From positions 1 through 64,000 of the forward strand of contig NZ_FPBV01000008.1 of NCBI RefSeq assembly GCF_900116805.1: 64,000 nt of DNA, read 5' to 3'. The DNA is from Paenalicyclobacillus macrosporangiidus (lineage in GTDB: Bacteria > Bacillota > Bacilli > Alicyclobacillales > Alicyclobacillaceae). The first letter of the stretch is position 1. Each line of letters starts with the position of its first letter. Positions 34,294-45,752 of the stretch are shown in pieces. The translations under genes were made by a program, and so were the position numbers. The notes below the pieces were generated by a model. It ran no database searches, was not told the DNA's origin, and saw only the letters and a list, made by a program, of their open reading frames with translations.

Positions 34294-35028
34294 CCGCTTG
34301 GCATCGGACGGATCGCCGCGGAAGACGGCGCTGGTCCCGTCCACCGCGTCGATGAAGAGGGACCCGTGCTCGTCGATGGAGGCGTAGAACACGTCCTCCA
34401 GGCGGGCGCAGCCGCGCCGGTGCAGCTCCTCCCGCAGCCACGCCTCATCCCGGCCGAGCTGCTGCAACGTCCTCTTCACCACCTGGCCGTCGCTCACCAA
34501 AGGTAAGGGAATCCCCTCCGGATGGGCACGGATCCCCAGGTCGTCCGGCCGCACGGGTCTCGCCTCCGCCTTCGGAAGAACGCTCAACTTTCCGGATGTC
34601 TCCAGGATCGCGAGCTCCACGTCCGCGACGTCCGCAATCCCCTGTTCGCGCAGCTGCATCAAGAGGTCGTTCACCGTGTAGCGCGTCTTTCTCATCTCAC
34701 GATCTCGGATCTGCCCGTGCTCCACGAGCACCGTCGGCTCGCCGTCGACCCAGTGACGGAACCGATGGCTCTTCAACTGGCCGACCGCCACCAACAGCTG
34801 GAGCGCCACCAGGATGCCCATCGCCAACAGCGGGATCCACAGCGGCCGGCGGGCGTCCTCCATGGGCACCGCGGTCAACTCCGCAATCATGATGGAGACG
34901 ACGAAGTCGAACACGGACAGCTGGCCGATCTCCCGTTTGCCCATGAGCCGCAGCGCAATCATGACGGCGATATATAAGATCAATATCCGCAGGCAGAACC
35001 GCCAAATCGGAATCTCCAGCACGGCCAT
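34255..35028 (-). CDS. DUF421 membrane protein (YetF/YrbG family)
   Basis: 257 residues from ATG 35028, directly after GAGGGAGGA. Three N-terminal membrane segments include the family block ALRLMGKREIGQLSVFDFVV. A soluble domain has GQIRDREMRKTRYTVNDLLMQLREQGI and DVELAILETSGKLSVLPK, both typical of DUF421. The C-terminal part carries the repeat-like GCARLEDVFYASIDEHGSLF. In Bacillus the homologue yrbG lies beside spoVB. Biochemical role unknown; members are linked to spore membranes and germination. Confidence 0.9.
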   Translation of the reverse strand: MAVLEIPIWRFCLRILILYIAVMIALRLMGKREIGQLSVFDFVVSIMIAELTAVPMEDARRPLWIPLLAMGILVALQLLVAVGQLKSHRFRHWVDGEPTVLVEHGQIRDREMRKTRYTVNDLLMQLREQGIADVADVELAILETSGKLSVLPKAEARPVRPDDLGIRAHPEGIPLPLVSDGQVVKRTLQQLGRDEAWLREELHRRGCARLEDVFYASIDEHGSLFIDAVDGTSAVFRGDPSDAKRSDAERHPPNQGR

Positions 35029-35143
35029 TCCTCCCTCGTCGAGGTAGTATGGCCAGAGCGTTGGCGGCTCTTTCAAAAACGAGAAACCAAACCGGCAAGG
35101 CAGGCCGGCATGGTTCGGGCTGGGAAGGCGCCTGACGGCCGCG

Positions 35144-37306
35144 TTACGCCATCTCGGTGGCGTGTTGATTCATGTTGGCGAACACGCTGCTGACGCGATC
35201 GAACAAATCCGTCACGTCTTCGAGACCGTCGTAGCAGCGCGTGACCAGCGTCGCCCGGAGGTTGATCACGACGCTGCCGCCGCATTCGAACCGGTGGCTG
35301 CTGATGGCCCGTCCCACCCGCTCGGCGATGTGCCGCATCTCCGTAGGCCCGGTGTTCGCGATGAGCACCAGGAACTCATCTCCGCCGTACCGGCAGGCCA
35401 ACTCGTCGCGGCGCAGACAGTCCTTGATGAGCATGGCGGTGTCCTTCAGCACCCGGTCCCCCACGTCAAACCCGAAGGCCGAGTTGACGAAAGAGAAGTT
35501 GTGGAGATCGATGCACACCGCACCCCAGGTGCGGAATCCCCGCTGGAAGTCCTCCCGCACGCGCAGGGTGAGGAAATGGTACGTGTACAGGCCGGTCAGC
35601 TCGTCCACGAACAGCTGCGCCTCGTACTCCGGTCCATAGACGGCGACGCGGTTGCGGCCCCGCTGCTTCGCGCCCCAATACAGGGTGGAATCCGCCTTGG
35701 CCAAGAGGTCCCGGTCATTGTCGGCGTGCACCGGAAAGGTCGCCAGTCCGCAACTGACCGTGATGCCCTGCAGGTGGTACCCGTTGTACGCCACCACATG
35801 GCGGCTGGCCGCCTGGCGGATGGCCTCCAACCGCTCCAACGCGTCCTTCGTGCCCACGGGCAGGATGATGCCGAACTCCTCCCCGCCGTACCGGGCCACG
35901 ACCGCGTCGGGACCCGCCAGTTCCTGCAACACGCCCGCCAGGGAACGCAACACCTGATCGCCCGCCAAGTGGCCGTACGTGTCATTAAACTTTTTGAAGT
36001 GATCGACATCGACAATCGCCACCGACAACTCCCTGTGCGCGGCGCTCGCCTCGCGCACCTGCTGCTCCAGCGCCCGGTAAAAGTACCGGTAGTTATACAG
36101 CCCCGTCGCCGCGTCCCGCCAGGACTGCTCCTGGAGCGACTGGTACAGTTTGGCGTTCTCCAGCAGCACGGCCACCTGCGCCGCCAGCGTCTCCAGATGC
36201 TGAGCCCGGTCGCGGCCGAACTGGTAGGGCCGTTCTCCGTAACAGACGATGGCGCCGTGCGCCTGTCCGTGCGCACGCATGGGGAAAACCGCCATGCTGC
36301 GGTACAGCACGCCCTTGCCGCCAAACCGCACCCGCGGGTCTTTCAGGGTGTTGGGAACATACGCCCAGCCCTCTCCGTCCAGGACGTGCCAAATGACGCC
36401 GCGTTCCTCCCGACGTAAGCCCTCCAACCGAAAATGCTCCGCCTGCGCGAGCGGATGGATGGCGTTCGGGACCAGGGTATCGCCATCCGGCCCGAGGGTC
36501 CACACCACGACGGCGTCGGCATAGGTGACCTGGCACGCGGTCTCCGCCGCCTCCTGGCAGATGCGATCCACGTCAAATTCACTCGCCAGCCGTGCCGTCG
36601 CCCCATGCACCCGCTGTAGTTCCGCCATCCGCCGGTACACGCGCAGCGTCTGGCCCACCAACGCGATGGGCAACGTGACGAGCGCCCCCAGGTACGGAAA
36701 CGGCCCGCTGACGACGACCATCACGTAGGCGAGCGGCAGCGAGAGCATCACGTTGAATCCGTCGTGCCAGAGCAGCTCCAGCATCTCACCGACAGAGAAT
36801 TTTCCGCGCAACGCCTGCAGAATGTTGACGAACAGGTGGTTGACCAGGAGGAACGCCGTGGCGCCCGCAACGGCTCCGAGGAGCACACCGATATCGGTCA
36901 TCTGGAGGAGCTGGCCGCCCGTCACCCAGCCGTACACGCGCCACATCACCCAGGCGCTGAGCGCATATTGACCCGCGTTGAAGAGCCAGGTCGTCCACAT
37001 CATGCGCCGGCGCGACAAAAGCTGGCCCAGGAGCTCGGCGCCCAGGATCAGACTCACCGCCGCACGCCCACCGTACAGGACCAACACGCCTAGTGGCACG
37101 ACCAGCATGAGGCTGCCGAACGCCTTTCCGAGCGAGACGGGGATGGCTTCGAGGAACGACGCCACCAAGAGCAGAAGCACCGCCAGCGCCACGCGGTGCG
37201 GGTTTATCCCCGGAAAGGATGCGATGGCGACCGCCAGGCCGCCCGCGGCCACCAGGAGTTCGTATGCGGCCGCCTGATACACGCGGTTCCACTTCAAGTT
37301 GGTCAC
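35144..37306 (-). CDS. Membrane GAF protein with two GGDEF domains
   Basis: 720 residues from GTG 37306, after GGGAGGAAGAGG. Seven or so membrane segments (~1-210) are followed by a GAF domain (~225-370), then two diguanylate-cyclase domains. The first has DAATGLYNYRYFYRAL and RYGGEEF; the second has DELTGLYTYHFLTLRV and RYGGDEF. Both retain the active-site signature, so both could make cyclic di-GMP. Neither shows the usual RxxD inhibitory site five residues before it (GPDA and RRDE instead). The gene sits inside an otherwise conserved run between the DUF421 and TIGR04086 genes, so it looks inserted. Confidence 0.9.
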   Translation of the reverse strand: MTNLKWNRVYQAAAYELLVAAGGLAVAIASFPGINPHRVALAVLLLLVASFLEAIPVSLGKAFGSLMLVVPLGVLVLYGGRAAVSLILGAELLGQLLSRRRMMWTTWLFNAGQYALSAWVMWRVYGWVTGGQLLQMTDIGVLLGAVAGATAFLLVNHLFVNILQALRGKFSVGEMLELLWHDGFNVMLSLPLAYVMVVVSGPFPYLGALVTLPIALVGQTLRVYRRMAELQRVHGATARLASEFDVDRICQEAAETACQVTYADAVVVWTLGPDGDTLVPNAIHPLAQAEHFRLEGLRREERGVIWHVLDGEGWAYVPNTLKDPRVRFGGKGVLYRSMAVFPMRAHGQAHGAIVCYGERPYQFGRDRAQHLETLAAQVAVLLENAKLYQSLQEQSWRDAATGLYNYRYFYRALEQQVREASAAHRELSVAIVDVDHFKKFNDTYGHLAGDQVLRSLAGVLQELAGPDAVVARYGGEEFGIILPVGTKDALERLEAIRQAASRHVVAYNGYHLQGITVSCGLATFPVHADNDRDLLAKADSTLYWGAKQRGRNRVAVYGPEYEAQLFVDELTGLYTYHFLTLRVREDFQRGFRTWGAVCIDLHNFSFVNSAFGFDVGDRVLKDTAMLIKDCLRRDELACRYGGDEFLVLIANTGPTEMRHIAERVGRAISSHRFECGGSVVINLRATLVTRCYDGLEDVTDLFDRVSSVFANMNQHATEMA

Positions 37307-37465
37307 CCTCTTCCTCCCAGCGCGCGGGAGGGCGAAATCACGCAGCAGGTTGACCAAACCCCTGACTCGCGCATTTCATTCTCTCTGGATCTCGCGAGGT
37401 TCATAGCGCGTCCACAATGAGAATACGTATAGTATAAACCATTTCGACATCCGGAGGTGATTTCC

Positions 37466-37861
37466 GTGGACCTGACTGTGCGCCGCTCCATGCGCGCCCT
37501 GCGCCGGTTCCCCGTTCTGTACGGTCTGGCATGGAGCCTGTTTGTCGCCGCCGTGGGTACCCTGTTTCTGTCTCTGTGGGCCCACTTCGGCACCCTCAGT
37601 GCCAACCGCACGGTCCTCATGGCCTACATCGTCCACTGCCTGTCCATCCTGTGCGGCGCATTGGCCGCCAGCCGGGCGGCCGGGGAACGCGGATGGTACT
37701 ATGGCGGACTCGTCGGACTGTCTTACGCCATCCTCATGATCCTCATCGGCGTCATCGTGTACAACACGTTTTCCTTGGACCCGAGCGGTCTTTTTCGCGT
37801 CCTCGTCATGGCCCTCATCGGCGCGTTCGGCGGAATCATTGGCATCAACACCACCCGCTGA
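37466..37861 (+). CDS. TIGR04086 family membrane protein (YrzE-like)
   Basis: 131 residues from GTG 37466, seven bases after GGAGGTG. Four membrane segments fill almost the whole protein (YGLAWSLFVAAVGTLFLSLW, AYIVHCLSILCGALAASRAAG, GLVGLSYAILMILIGVIVY, VLVMALIGAFGGIIGIN). In Bacillus the homologue yrzE is next to yajC. Function unknown. Transcribed alone and ended by the hairpin at 37919. Confidence 0.85.
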   Translation: MDLTVRRSMRALRRFPVLYGLAWSLFVAAVGTLFLSLWAHFGTLSANRTVLMAYIVHCLSILCGALAASRAAGERGWYYGGLVGLSYAILMILIGVIVYNTFSLDPSGLFRVLVMALIGAFGGIIGINTTR

Positions 37862-37918
37862 CCTCCCGGTCCCCGGATGACGCCACCTGGCCCTGGACGA
37901 CCGGCCGAGGCACAGGAG

Positions 37919-37952
37919 AGGCGAGGGCGGTCTTCGCGCCCTCGCCTGTTTT
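37919..37952 (+). terminator. Terminator after the TIGR04086 gene
   Basis: AGGCGAGGGCG/CGCCCTCGCCT, an 11-bp perfect stem with a seven-base loop, followed by GTTTT on the plus strand. It lies between two convergent genes, 12 bases beyond the end of yajC. Confidence 0.8.
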
Positions 37953-37964
37953 CGCACCGCCTGC

Positions 37965-40499
<2,535 letters not shown>

Positions 40500-40535
40500 C
40501 CGATTCCCACCTTCCGTGCGACACGCATGCCTACC

Positions 40536-40564
40536 ATTATAGGCCTGTACGGTCCAGGGTGCAA
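40536..40564 (-). promoter_or_regulatory. SigA promoter for queA-tgt-yajC
   Basis: Minus strand TTGCAC (40564-40559), 17-base spacer, TATAAT (40541-40536). The -35 begins inside the T run of the rsgI terminator, so the two elements are packed back to back. Confidence 0.8.
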
Positions 40565-40589
40565 AAACGGCCGCCTCGCGGGCGGCCGT
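40563..40589 (-). terminator. Terminator after rsgI
   Basis: CGGCCGCC/GGCGGCCG stem with a five-base loop and TTTTT on the minus strand. It ends the sigI-rsgI transcript ~100 bases past the rsgI stop. Confidence 0.8.
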
Positions 40590-40687
40590 ATCCTGGCTGC
40601 GTCTGAGATGCGTCTGACGAACCACCGGGAGACACCGCCGGGCACGCGTCTTGCGTCGCGTCCGTGCCGGCCGTGGTTCGTCCCCGC

Positions 40688-42061
40688 TCACCTTCGATCC
40701 GAATGGTTGTCCCAGCCGTGGCTGGAGACCGACAAGGGCCGATTGGTCGGGAATCCGTCCGCGCTCGACCCGTGGCGACCCGTGCCGTGCGGAGAACCGT
40801 GGCGCTTCCCGTCCGAATCCGCGTCGAACCCCTGGCGACCCGGGGTCTGCCCGGTCAGCCGGCCGATCACGCCATAGGCGACCGGGACCGTGATCACCCG
40901 ATCGCCGATACGCACCTGGATCTCTCCGCGTCCCTCGAGGGAGCCGCCCACTCGCAGTCCGCCCCCGCCAGGGCCATCATTCCCGGAAGAACCGTTGCCG
41001 GAACCCGTCTTGCCCGACCCCTGTTTCCCGGACGACTTGCCCGGCGTTCCCCGGTCGGCGCCCCCGTTGCCATGTCCGTCGCCCTGCCGGCCGGGCGTCC
41101 CGTTGTTTCCTGTGGAACCGGCCCCCTGACCGCCGCCCGTCGCGTTCGTCGTTTGACCGGGTGCGGCCCCTGCGCCCGCCGAGCCTTTCTGCCGATTGGA
41201 CGAAGCCGTCGGCCCGCCCGCAGGCAGGTGCAGGCTGTCGATGAACCGCTCGAGCTGCGTCATGTCCGCCGCGCTGAGCACCTGCAGCACCGGTGCCGCG
41301 GCGGGGTCCGACAGGACCCTCACCAAGGACGGGCCGGACAGGTCGTTGACGCTCTGTACATGGAAACCCTCTTTTTCCGCCACCAGATACGCCGCCAGCC
41401 GACCGGGCGAGATCTTAGCCGCGTCCGCGGCCTGCCAGATGGCCGGCGACAGCGTGATGGTGTACAGATGCGGGGCCTTCATCCCGGCAATCCCCAACTG
41501 CATCAGGGCGGATTCAGCCGCCTGCTGCACGCGCGTCAAATCCGCCGATCCCGCCGCCGGTGCAGCTGAGACCAGGATGGCGTCGTCGCTGCCGAGGGCG
41601 CGTACCGCTCCGGCCGCGTGGACGATCTCCTGCAGGGCCGCCCCCAGCGGTTCGCCTTGCAGGTGCAGCTCCGACAAGAGCGCCGCACCGTCCGGGTCGT
41701 TGCCGTGGGCCGAGAGGACGCGCAAATTTCGGTCCACCTCGAGGCACACGCTCGGGTTGACGTCCACCGCGACCGATGCGTAGGCCTGCGCGGGGCGCGT
41801 CACGCAGATCCCGAACCAGACGCCCGCTGCGGCGACGAGGCTGGCGGCCATGCCGGCGAGGCTCAACCGGCCCCACGGCGCACGAAACCATCCGCCCCCT
41901 CGAAGCCGGCCGAAACGCCCCGAAATCGCCGGGGCCTCCCACGCCACCTCCACCCCCACAAGCATCTCGGCGGTACGCGGAATGCGGCAAAACTCCCCGT
42001 CCCGGCTGAGAACAATGGCAGAATCAGGATGGAGTTCCAGGACGATGCCATGCCTTCTCAC
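40688..42061 (-). CDS. rsgI: Anti-sigma-I factor RsgI family
   Basis: 457 residues from GTG 42061, after GAGGAGGGCGGAAC. The N-terminal ~55 residues are the RsgI anti-sigma domain (HGIVLELHPDSAIVLSRDGEF, GVEVAWEAP). One membrane segment follows (~67-87), then an extracellular RsgI-core-like domain (SVAVDVNPSVCLEVDRNLRVL) and a ~150-residue Gly/Ser/Asn-rich tail ending in a His/Arg/Asp-rich stretch. It holds SigI at the membrane and releases it on an external or heat signal. The tail carries no recognisable carbohydrate-binding module, unlike clostridial RsgI proteins. Confidence 0.88.
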   Translation of the reverse strand: MRRHGIVLELHPDSAIVLSRDGEFCRIPRTAEMLVGVEVAWEAPAISGRFGRLRGGGWFRAPWGRLSLAGMAASLVAAAGVWFGICVTRPAQAYASVAVDVNPSVCLEVDRNLRVLSAHGNDPDGAALLSELHLQGEPLGAALQEIVHAAGAVRALGSDDAILVSAAPAAGSADLTRVQQAAESALMQLGIAGMKAPHLYTITLSPAIWQAADAAKISPGRLAAYLVAEKEGFHVQSVNDLSGPSLVRVLSDPAAAPVLQVLSAADMTQLERFIDSLHLPAGGPTASSNRQKGSAGAGAAPGQTTNATGGGQGAGSTGNNGTPGRQGDGHGNGGADRGTPGKSSGKQGSGKTGSGNGSSGNDGPGGGGLRVGGSLEGRGEIQVRIGDRVITVPVAYGVIGRLTGQTPGRQGFDADSDGKRHGSPHGTGRHGSSADGFPTNRPLSVSSHGWDNHSDRR

Positions 42062-42080
42062 GTTCCGCCCTCCTCTCTAT

Positions 42081-42830
42081 TTACGAGATGTATGAACGCA
42101 GGTGGTGAAAGTCGCCGTTGAGCAGCACCACGACCGCCAGGATGTACTTGCGCTGGCGCTCCATCGTCTTGCGCGACACCTGCACGCGCTCTTCCAGCAA
42201 CTTGAGCGGCAGGGACTTGCGCTCCTGCACATAGCGCAGCAACTCTTCATCGGCGACGACCGCCTTCGCGACCGCGATCGCGTTGGCGCGCGCGTCCGCG
42301 TGCTTCGGCGAGACCTCCACGAGCTCCGCGAACGACAGGCCGTAATCGGACAACGCCCGCGCATACTCCAGGATCTCGGCCTGGCGCTCGGCGCGCTCCT
42401 CGGCTTCCCCGTGCGCCTCGACGGAGGTCTTGACTTCCACGTAATTGACGACGTTGTCTTCCTCATCCGTCACGTCGAACTCCGTCCACGGGACCGCCTT
42501 GGCCTGCGCCCGCTGGGCGCGGAAGTGGTCAATCAGGCGCCGGCGGATGATGGTCTCGGCGAAGCCGAGGAAGTTCACCTTGCGAGCGGGATCGAACCGG
42601 TCAATCGCCTCGTTCATCGCCATCAGGGCGACGCTGTACTCATCGTCCCGCTCGCGGTCGATGTACCGGCGAGCGGCCTGGGAAGCGACTTTCAGAATGA
42701 ACGGGGTGTACTGTGCGATGATGGCGTTGCGCGCGTCCGCGTCCCCCGCCTGGGCGAGGGCCAGCAACGAGTCGAGCTGGCTTTTGTCTTCGGACTTCCT
42801 GCCGAACAGCAGTCCTCGCAAACTCGCCAC
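42081..42830 (-). CDS. sigI: RNA polymerase sigma-I factor
   Basis: 249 residues from a GTG start. Region 2 is LALAQAGDADARNAIIAQYT, DDEYSVALMAMNEAIDRFDP and NFLGFAETIIRRRLIDHFR. The C-terminal SigI-type domain includes KTMERQRKYILAVVVLLNGD. SigI controls heat-shock or envelope genes in Bacillus. It is followed by its anti-sigma gene. The pair lies between ruvB and queA, which are adjacent in B. subtilis. Confidence 0.92.
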   Translation of the reverse strand: MASLRGLLFGRKSEDKSQLDSLLALAQAGDADARNAIIAQYTPFILKVASQAARRYIDRERDDEYSVALMAMNEAIDRFDPARKVNFLGFAETIIRRRLIDHFRAQRAQAKAVPWTEFDVTDEEDNVVNYVEVKTSVEAHGEAEERAERQAEILEYARALSDYGLSFAELVEVSPKHADARANAIAVAKAVVADEELLRYVQERKSLPLKLLEERVQVSRKTMERQRKYILAVVVLLNGDFHHLRSYIS

Positions 42831-42862
42831 CTCACTCTACAGATTCGCGGTCGCGCACCGCG

Positions 42863-43882
42863 TTATAGGGGCCGCTCGGGCTCCAGGTGGTCCGGTACCG
42901 GCACACCCAGGTGTCTGTACGCCGCCGCGGTGGCGACGCGCCCGCGCGGCGTCCGTTGGATGAGCCCCATCTGAATCAGATACGGCTCATACACATCCTC
43001 GATGGTTCCTGCCTCCTCGCCGACTGCTGCCGCCAGCGTATCGAGCCCCACCGGGCCGCCGGCGAATTTGTGAATGAGGGTCTGCAGCACCTTGTCGTCC
43101 AGTTCGTCCAATCCCAGTTCGTCTACCTGCAATTTCGCGAGCGCCGCTTGCGCCAGCCCCTTCGTCAACACGGGCGCCTGAGCGACCTGCGCGAAGTCGC
43201 GCACCCGCTTGAGCAGCCGGTTGGCGACGCGGGGCGTCCCGCGTGAACGGCGGGCGATCTCCTCGGCCGCGTCGTCATCCACCGGCACGCGCAGGATGTC
43301 CGCCGTCCTGCGGATGATGCGCGCCAGGTCCGCCACCGGGTAGTAGTCGAGGTGAATGATGACCCCGAAACGATCCCGCAGCGGCGAAGACAAAAGTCCC
43401 GCCCGCGTCGTCGCTCCGATGAGCGTGAACCCCGGCAAGTCCAACCGGACCGAACGCGCCGCCGGACCTTTGCCGATGACGATGTCCAGCGCGAAATCCT
43501 CCATCGCCGGGTACAGGACTTCCTCCACCGCTCGTGGAAGACGGTGGATCTCGTCGATAAACAGCACATCGCCCGCCTGCAGGTTGGTGAGCAGCGCGGC
43601 CAAATCCCCCGGCCGCTCGATGGCGGGCCCCGATGTGATGCGAATATTCACACCCAATTCGTTGGCGATGACCATCGACAGCGACGTCTTGCCAAGCCCG
43701 GGGGGGCCGTACAGCAGGACGTGATCCAAGGGCTCGGACCGCTCCTTGGCCGCCTGGATGAACACCCGCAGATTCTCCTTGACGCCGCTCTGGCCAATGT
43801 AGTCATCCAAAAACCTGGGCCGCAGGGAGTCAAACGCCAGATCCTCCCTGCTCCAATCGGACGAAATCAACCGTTCCGACAT
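42863..43882 (-). CDS. ruvB: Holliday junction branch-migration helicase RuvB
   Basis: 339 residues, full length. Walker [13 protein letters not shown], Walker [11 protein letters not shown], sensor [11 protein letters not shown], arginine finger region SPLRDRFGV and a C-terminal winged helix ([21 protein letters not shown]). Forms the ring motor for RuvA at four-way junctions. Separated from ruvA by 48 bases, same strand. Confidence 0.97.
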   Translation of the reverse strand: MSERLISSDWSREDLAFDSLRPRFLDDYIGQSGVKENLRVFIQAAKERSEPLDHVLLYGPPGLGKTSLSMVIANELGVNIRITSGPAIERPGDLAALLTNLQAGDVLFIDEIHRLPRAVEEVLYPAMEDFALDIVIGKGPAARSVRLDLPGFTLIGATTRAGLLSSPLRDRFGVIIHLDYYPVADLARIIRRTADILRVPVDDDAAEEIARRSRGTPRVANRLLKRVRDFAQVAQAPVLTKGLAQAALAKLQVDELGLDELDDKVLQTLIHKFAGGPVGLDTLAAAVGEEAGTIEDVYEPYLIQMGLIQRTPRGRVATAAAYRHLGVPVPDHLEPERPL

Positions 43883-43930
43883 CTCTCTCCTCCCGTCGCC
43901 ACTGCCACGCGAGGCTCCCGGGAGCCGGCA

Positions 43931-44545
43931 TCACGGAGCCAGTTGGCGCAGGCACCAGCGCAACACGTCCTCCACCCCGGCTTCGGGATGGGCGCGGAGG
44001 GTCTCCTGCACCACAGCGGCGGCTTGCCTCTCATTATAGCCCAGGGTCACCAGGGCCTCAATGACGTCGGCCGCCACCCCGGATCCCGCCGCCTCCGCCG
44101 GCCGGGAGGCCATCGGTTTCGCAGTGGGCTGAATCCGCCCCTGCAGCGGGCCGATTTTGTCCTTCAATTCGACCACCAGACGTTGAGCCGTCTTTCGCCC
44201 CACGCCGGGGAGCGTGCACAAAAAGCCGACGTCCTCGTCGGCGATGGCCTGCGCGAACGCCGCCGGCTCCGTGGCCGACAGGATCTGCATCGCCCCTTTC
44301 GGGCCCACCCCGGAGACCCCCATGAGCAGCTCGAACCAGTCCCGCTCCTCCGGGCTCAGAAACCCGTACAGGCTCCACTCGTCTTCCCGAACGCGGTGGT
44401 GAGTGTACAGGAGTACCTCCTGTCCCACCGACAGGTTCGCGGCGCAGCGCTCCGTCACAAACACCCGGTAGCCGACGCCGCCGACGTCGACCACAGCCAT
44501 CCCGGGCCCCGTCTGATGGATGCATCCGCGGACGAACGCAATCAC
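43931..44545 (-). CDS. ruvA: Holliday junction-binding protein RuvA
   Basis: 204 residues. N-terminal OB-fold ([21 protein letters not shown]), two helix-hairpin-helix motifs ([17 protein letters not shown] and [22 protein letters not shown]), an Ala/Pro linker and the C-terminal RuvB-binding helix bundle ([17 protein letters not shown]). The start overlaps the ruvC stop. Confidence 0.97.
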   Translation of the reverse strand: MIAFVRGCIHQTGPGMAVVDVGGVGYRVFVTERCAANLSVGQEVLLYTHHRVREDEWSLYGFLSPEERDWFELLMGVSGVGPKGAMQILSATEPAAFAQAIADEDVGFLCTLPGVGRKTAQRLVVELKDKIGPLQGRIQPTAKPMASRPAEAAGSGVAADVIEALVTLGYNERQAAAVVQETLRAHPEAGVEDVLRWCLRQLAP

Positions 44546-45069
44546 GCCCGCACCGTCCCTTCTCCGCCTGCGCCTTCCGCCAACCGGCGAAACGGGCCCG
44601 CGTGGGCGTGCGCAATGGCCACCGCCAGGGCATCGGCGGTGTCATCCGGGCTCGGCCGCGCAGGCAGTTGCAACAGGAGCCGCACCATCTCCTGGACCTG
44701 GCTTTTGTCCGCCTTGCCGTACCCGGAGACGGCCTGCTTCACCTGCATCGGCGTGTATTCCGCCAAATCCAGGCCCGCCTGGACCGCCGCCAGGATGGCC
44801 ACCCCCCGCGCCTGGCCGACGGCGAAAGCGGTCGTCGTGTTCCGGTAAAAAAACAGCTGTTCGACCGCCACCGTGTCCGGCCGGTGCCGCGCGATGACCT
44901 CCCTGACCTCGTCGTACACCTGCTGCAGCCGCCGCGGCAGCGGCGTGTGCGCCGGCGTTTCAATGCAGCCGTAACCCACCGCCCGCAGGCGCGTCCCGTC
45001 GCTGTCGACCACCCCGTAGCCGGTCCGGGCCAGTCCCGGATCGATGCCGAGGATGCGAATCTTCGTCAT
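44542..45069 (-). CDS. ruvC: Holliday junction resolvase RuvC
   Basis: 175 residues from ATG 45069. RNase H-fold endonuclease with catalytic Asp in [16 protein letters not shown], Glu in VAVEQLFF, and the C-terminal acidic pair in [15 protein letters not shown]; the DNA-binding loop is [21 protein letters not shown]. Together with ruvA and ruvB this is the complete RuvABC set. Its GGGGAGG ribosome binding site lies in the arm of the hairpin at 45073-45105. Confidence 0.97.
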   Translation of the reverse strand: MTKIRILGIDPGLARTGYGVVDSDGTRLRAVGYGCIETPAHTPLPRRLQQVYDEVREVIARHRPDTVAVEQLFFYRNTTTAFAVGQARGVAILAAVQAGLDLAEYTPMQVKQAVSGYGKADKSQVQEMVRLLLQLPARPSPDDTADALAVAIAHAHAGPFRRLAEGAGGEGTVRA

Positions 45070-45072
45070 AGA

Positions 45073-45105
45073 AAAACCTCCCCGCGACAGTTTCGCTGTG
45101 CGGGG
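45073..45105 (-). terminator. Hairpin with T run directly before ruvC
   Basis: Minus strand CCCGCACAG-cgaaa-CTGTCGCGGG, then GAGG and TTTTT. It looks like the terminator of the secreted-protein gene upstream, but it ends three bases before the ruvC ATG, and the 3' arm (GCGGGGAGG) is also the ruvC ribosome binding site. A regulatory hairpin is equally possible. Confidence 0.55.
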
Positions 45106-45193
45106 GCTCGATTCCTATCAAAGAAATTTTCGTCTTTGTGCGGGTGGGGCGCGCCACTCCGCTTGTGCTTCGTACGTGCTCCGCGCAGCTGCG

Positions 45194-45628
45194 TCACACC
45201 GATTCGACGCCGGGGCTCCGCGGAGCGGGGACGTGGCGGACGTAGACCGGCATCTGGACAAACCACATCAGCCCGGGGTCCAACTGCCACGCGGGGTGCT
45301 CCGCTGCAAACCCCACGATGGCGTCGCCGCGCACGTGGTGCACCTGCCACTGCCCCCGGCCGTCCGGGTACAGCGTCACGAAGGCGGCGCGGTCCGCCCC
45401 GGGGGCCTCCGCCGCCCATACGGGGAGTGCCTCATCCAGGCCGAAGTCCGTCACCGCGGGAGCGTCCGCATAGGCGGCGGGCGCCGTCAACCCCGTCGCG
45501 GCCCAGACGGCGGCCACCGCCGCAGCAGCGCACGCCGCCGACCTGGGCCATCCACTTCTCCGTCGTGCCCGGGCCCCCTCCCACGCCAGGTGCGCGCAGG
45601 TCTCTGCCCAGGGGATTCGCGAAGACAT
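45194..45628 (-). CDS. Secreted protein of unknown function at the bofC position
   Basis: 144 residues from ATG 45628, six bases after GAGGTG. A positively charged N-terminus leads into a long hydrophobic stretch with a likely signal peptidase site (SAACAAAAVAAVWAATGLTAPAAYADA), then a ~95-residue domain with AAFVTLYPDGRGQWQVHHVRG and DPGLMWFVQMPVYVRHVP. In Bacillus the sporulation checkpoint gene bofC is near ruvA, and both proteins are short and exported, but I see no convincing BofC motif. It could be a diverged BofC or an unrelated envelope protein. Confidence 0.65.
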   Translation of the reverse strand: MSSRIPWAETCAHLAWEGARARRRSGWPRSAACAAAAVAAVWAATGLTAPAAYADAPAVTDFGLDEALPVWAAEAPGADRAAFVTLYPDGRGQWQVHHVRGDAIVGFAAEHPAWQLDPGLMWFVQMPVYVRHVPAPRSPGVESV

Positions 45629-45702
45629 GGGATCCACCTCACCGGTTGCTGTGTTGAGATTAGCCTGTCACCCGCCACCATGGTCCATACACCCCAGCCA
45701 TG

Positions 45703-45732
45703 AAAAAACGGCCGGGCATATTCGCTCCGGCC
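45703..45732 (-). terminator. Terminator after yebC
   Basis: Minus strand GGCCGG...CCCGGCCG with a ten-base loop and TTTTTT, 21 bases after the yebC stop. Confidence 0.8.
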
Positions 45733-45752
45733 ACACCCGCCCGGCACCCGCC

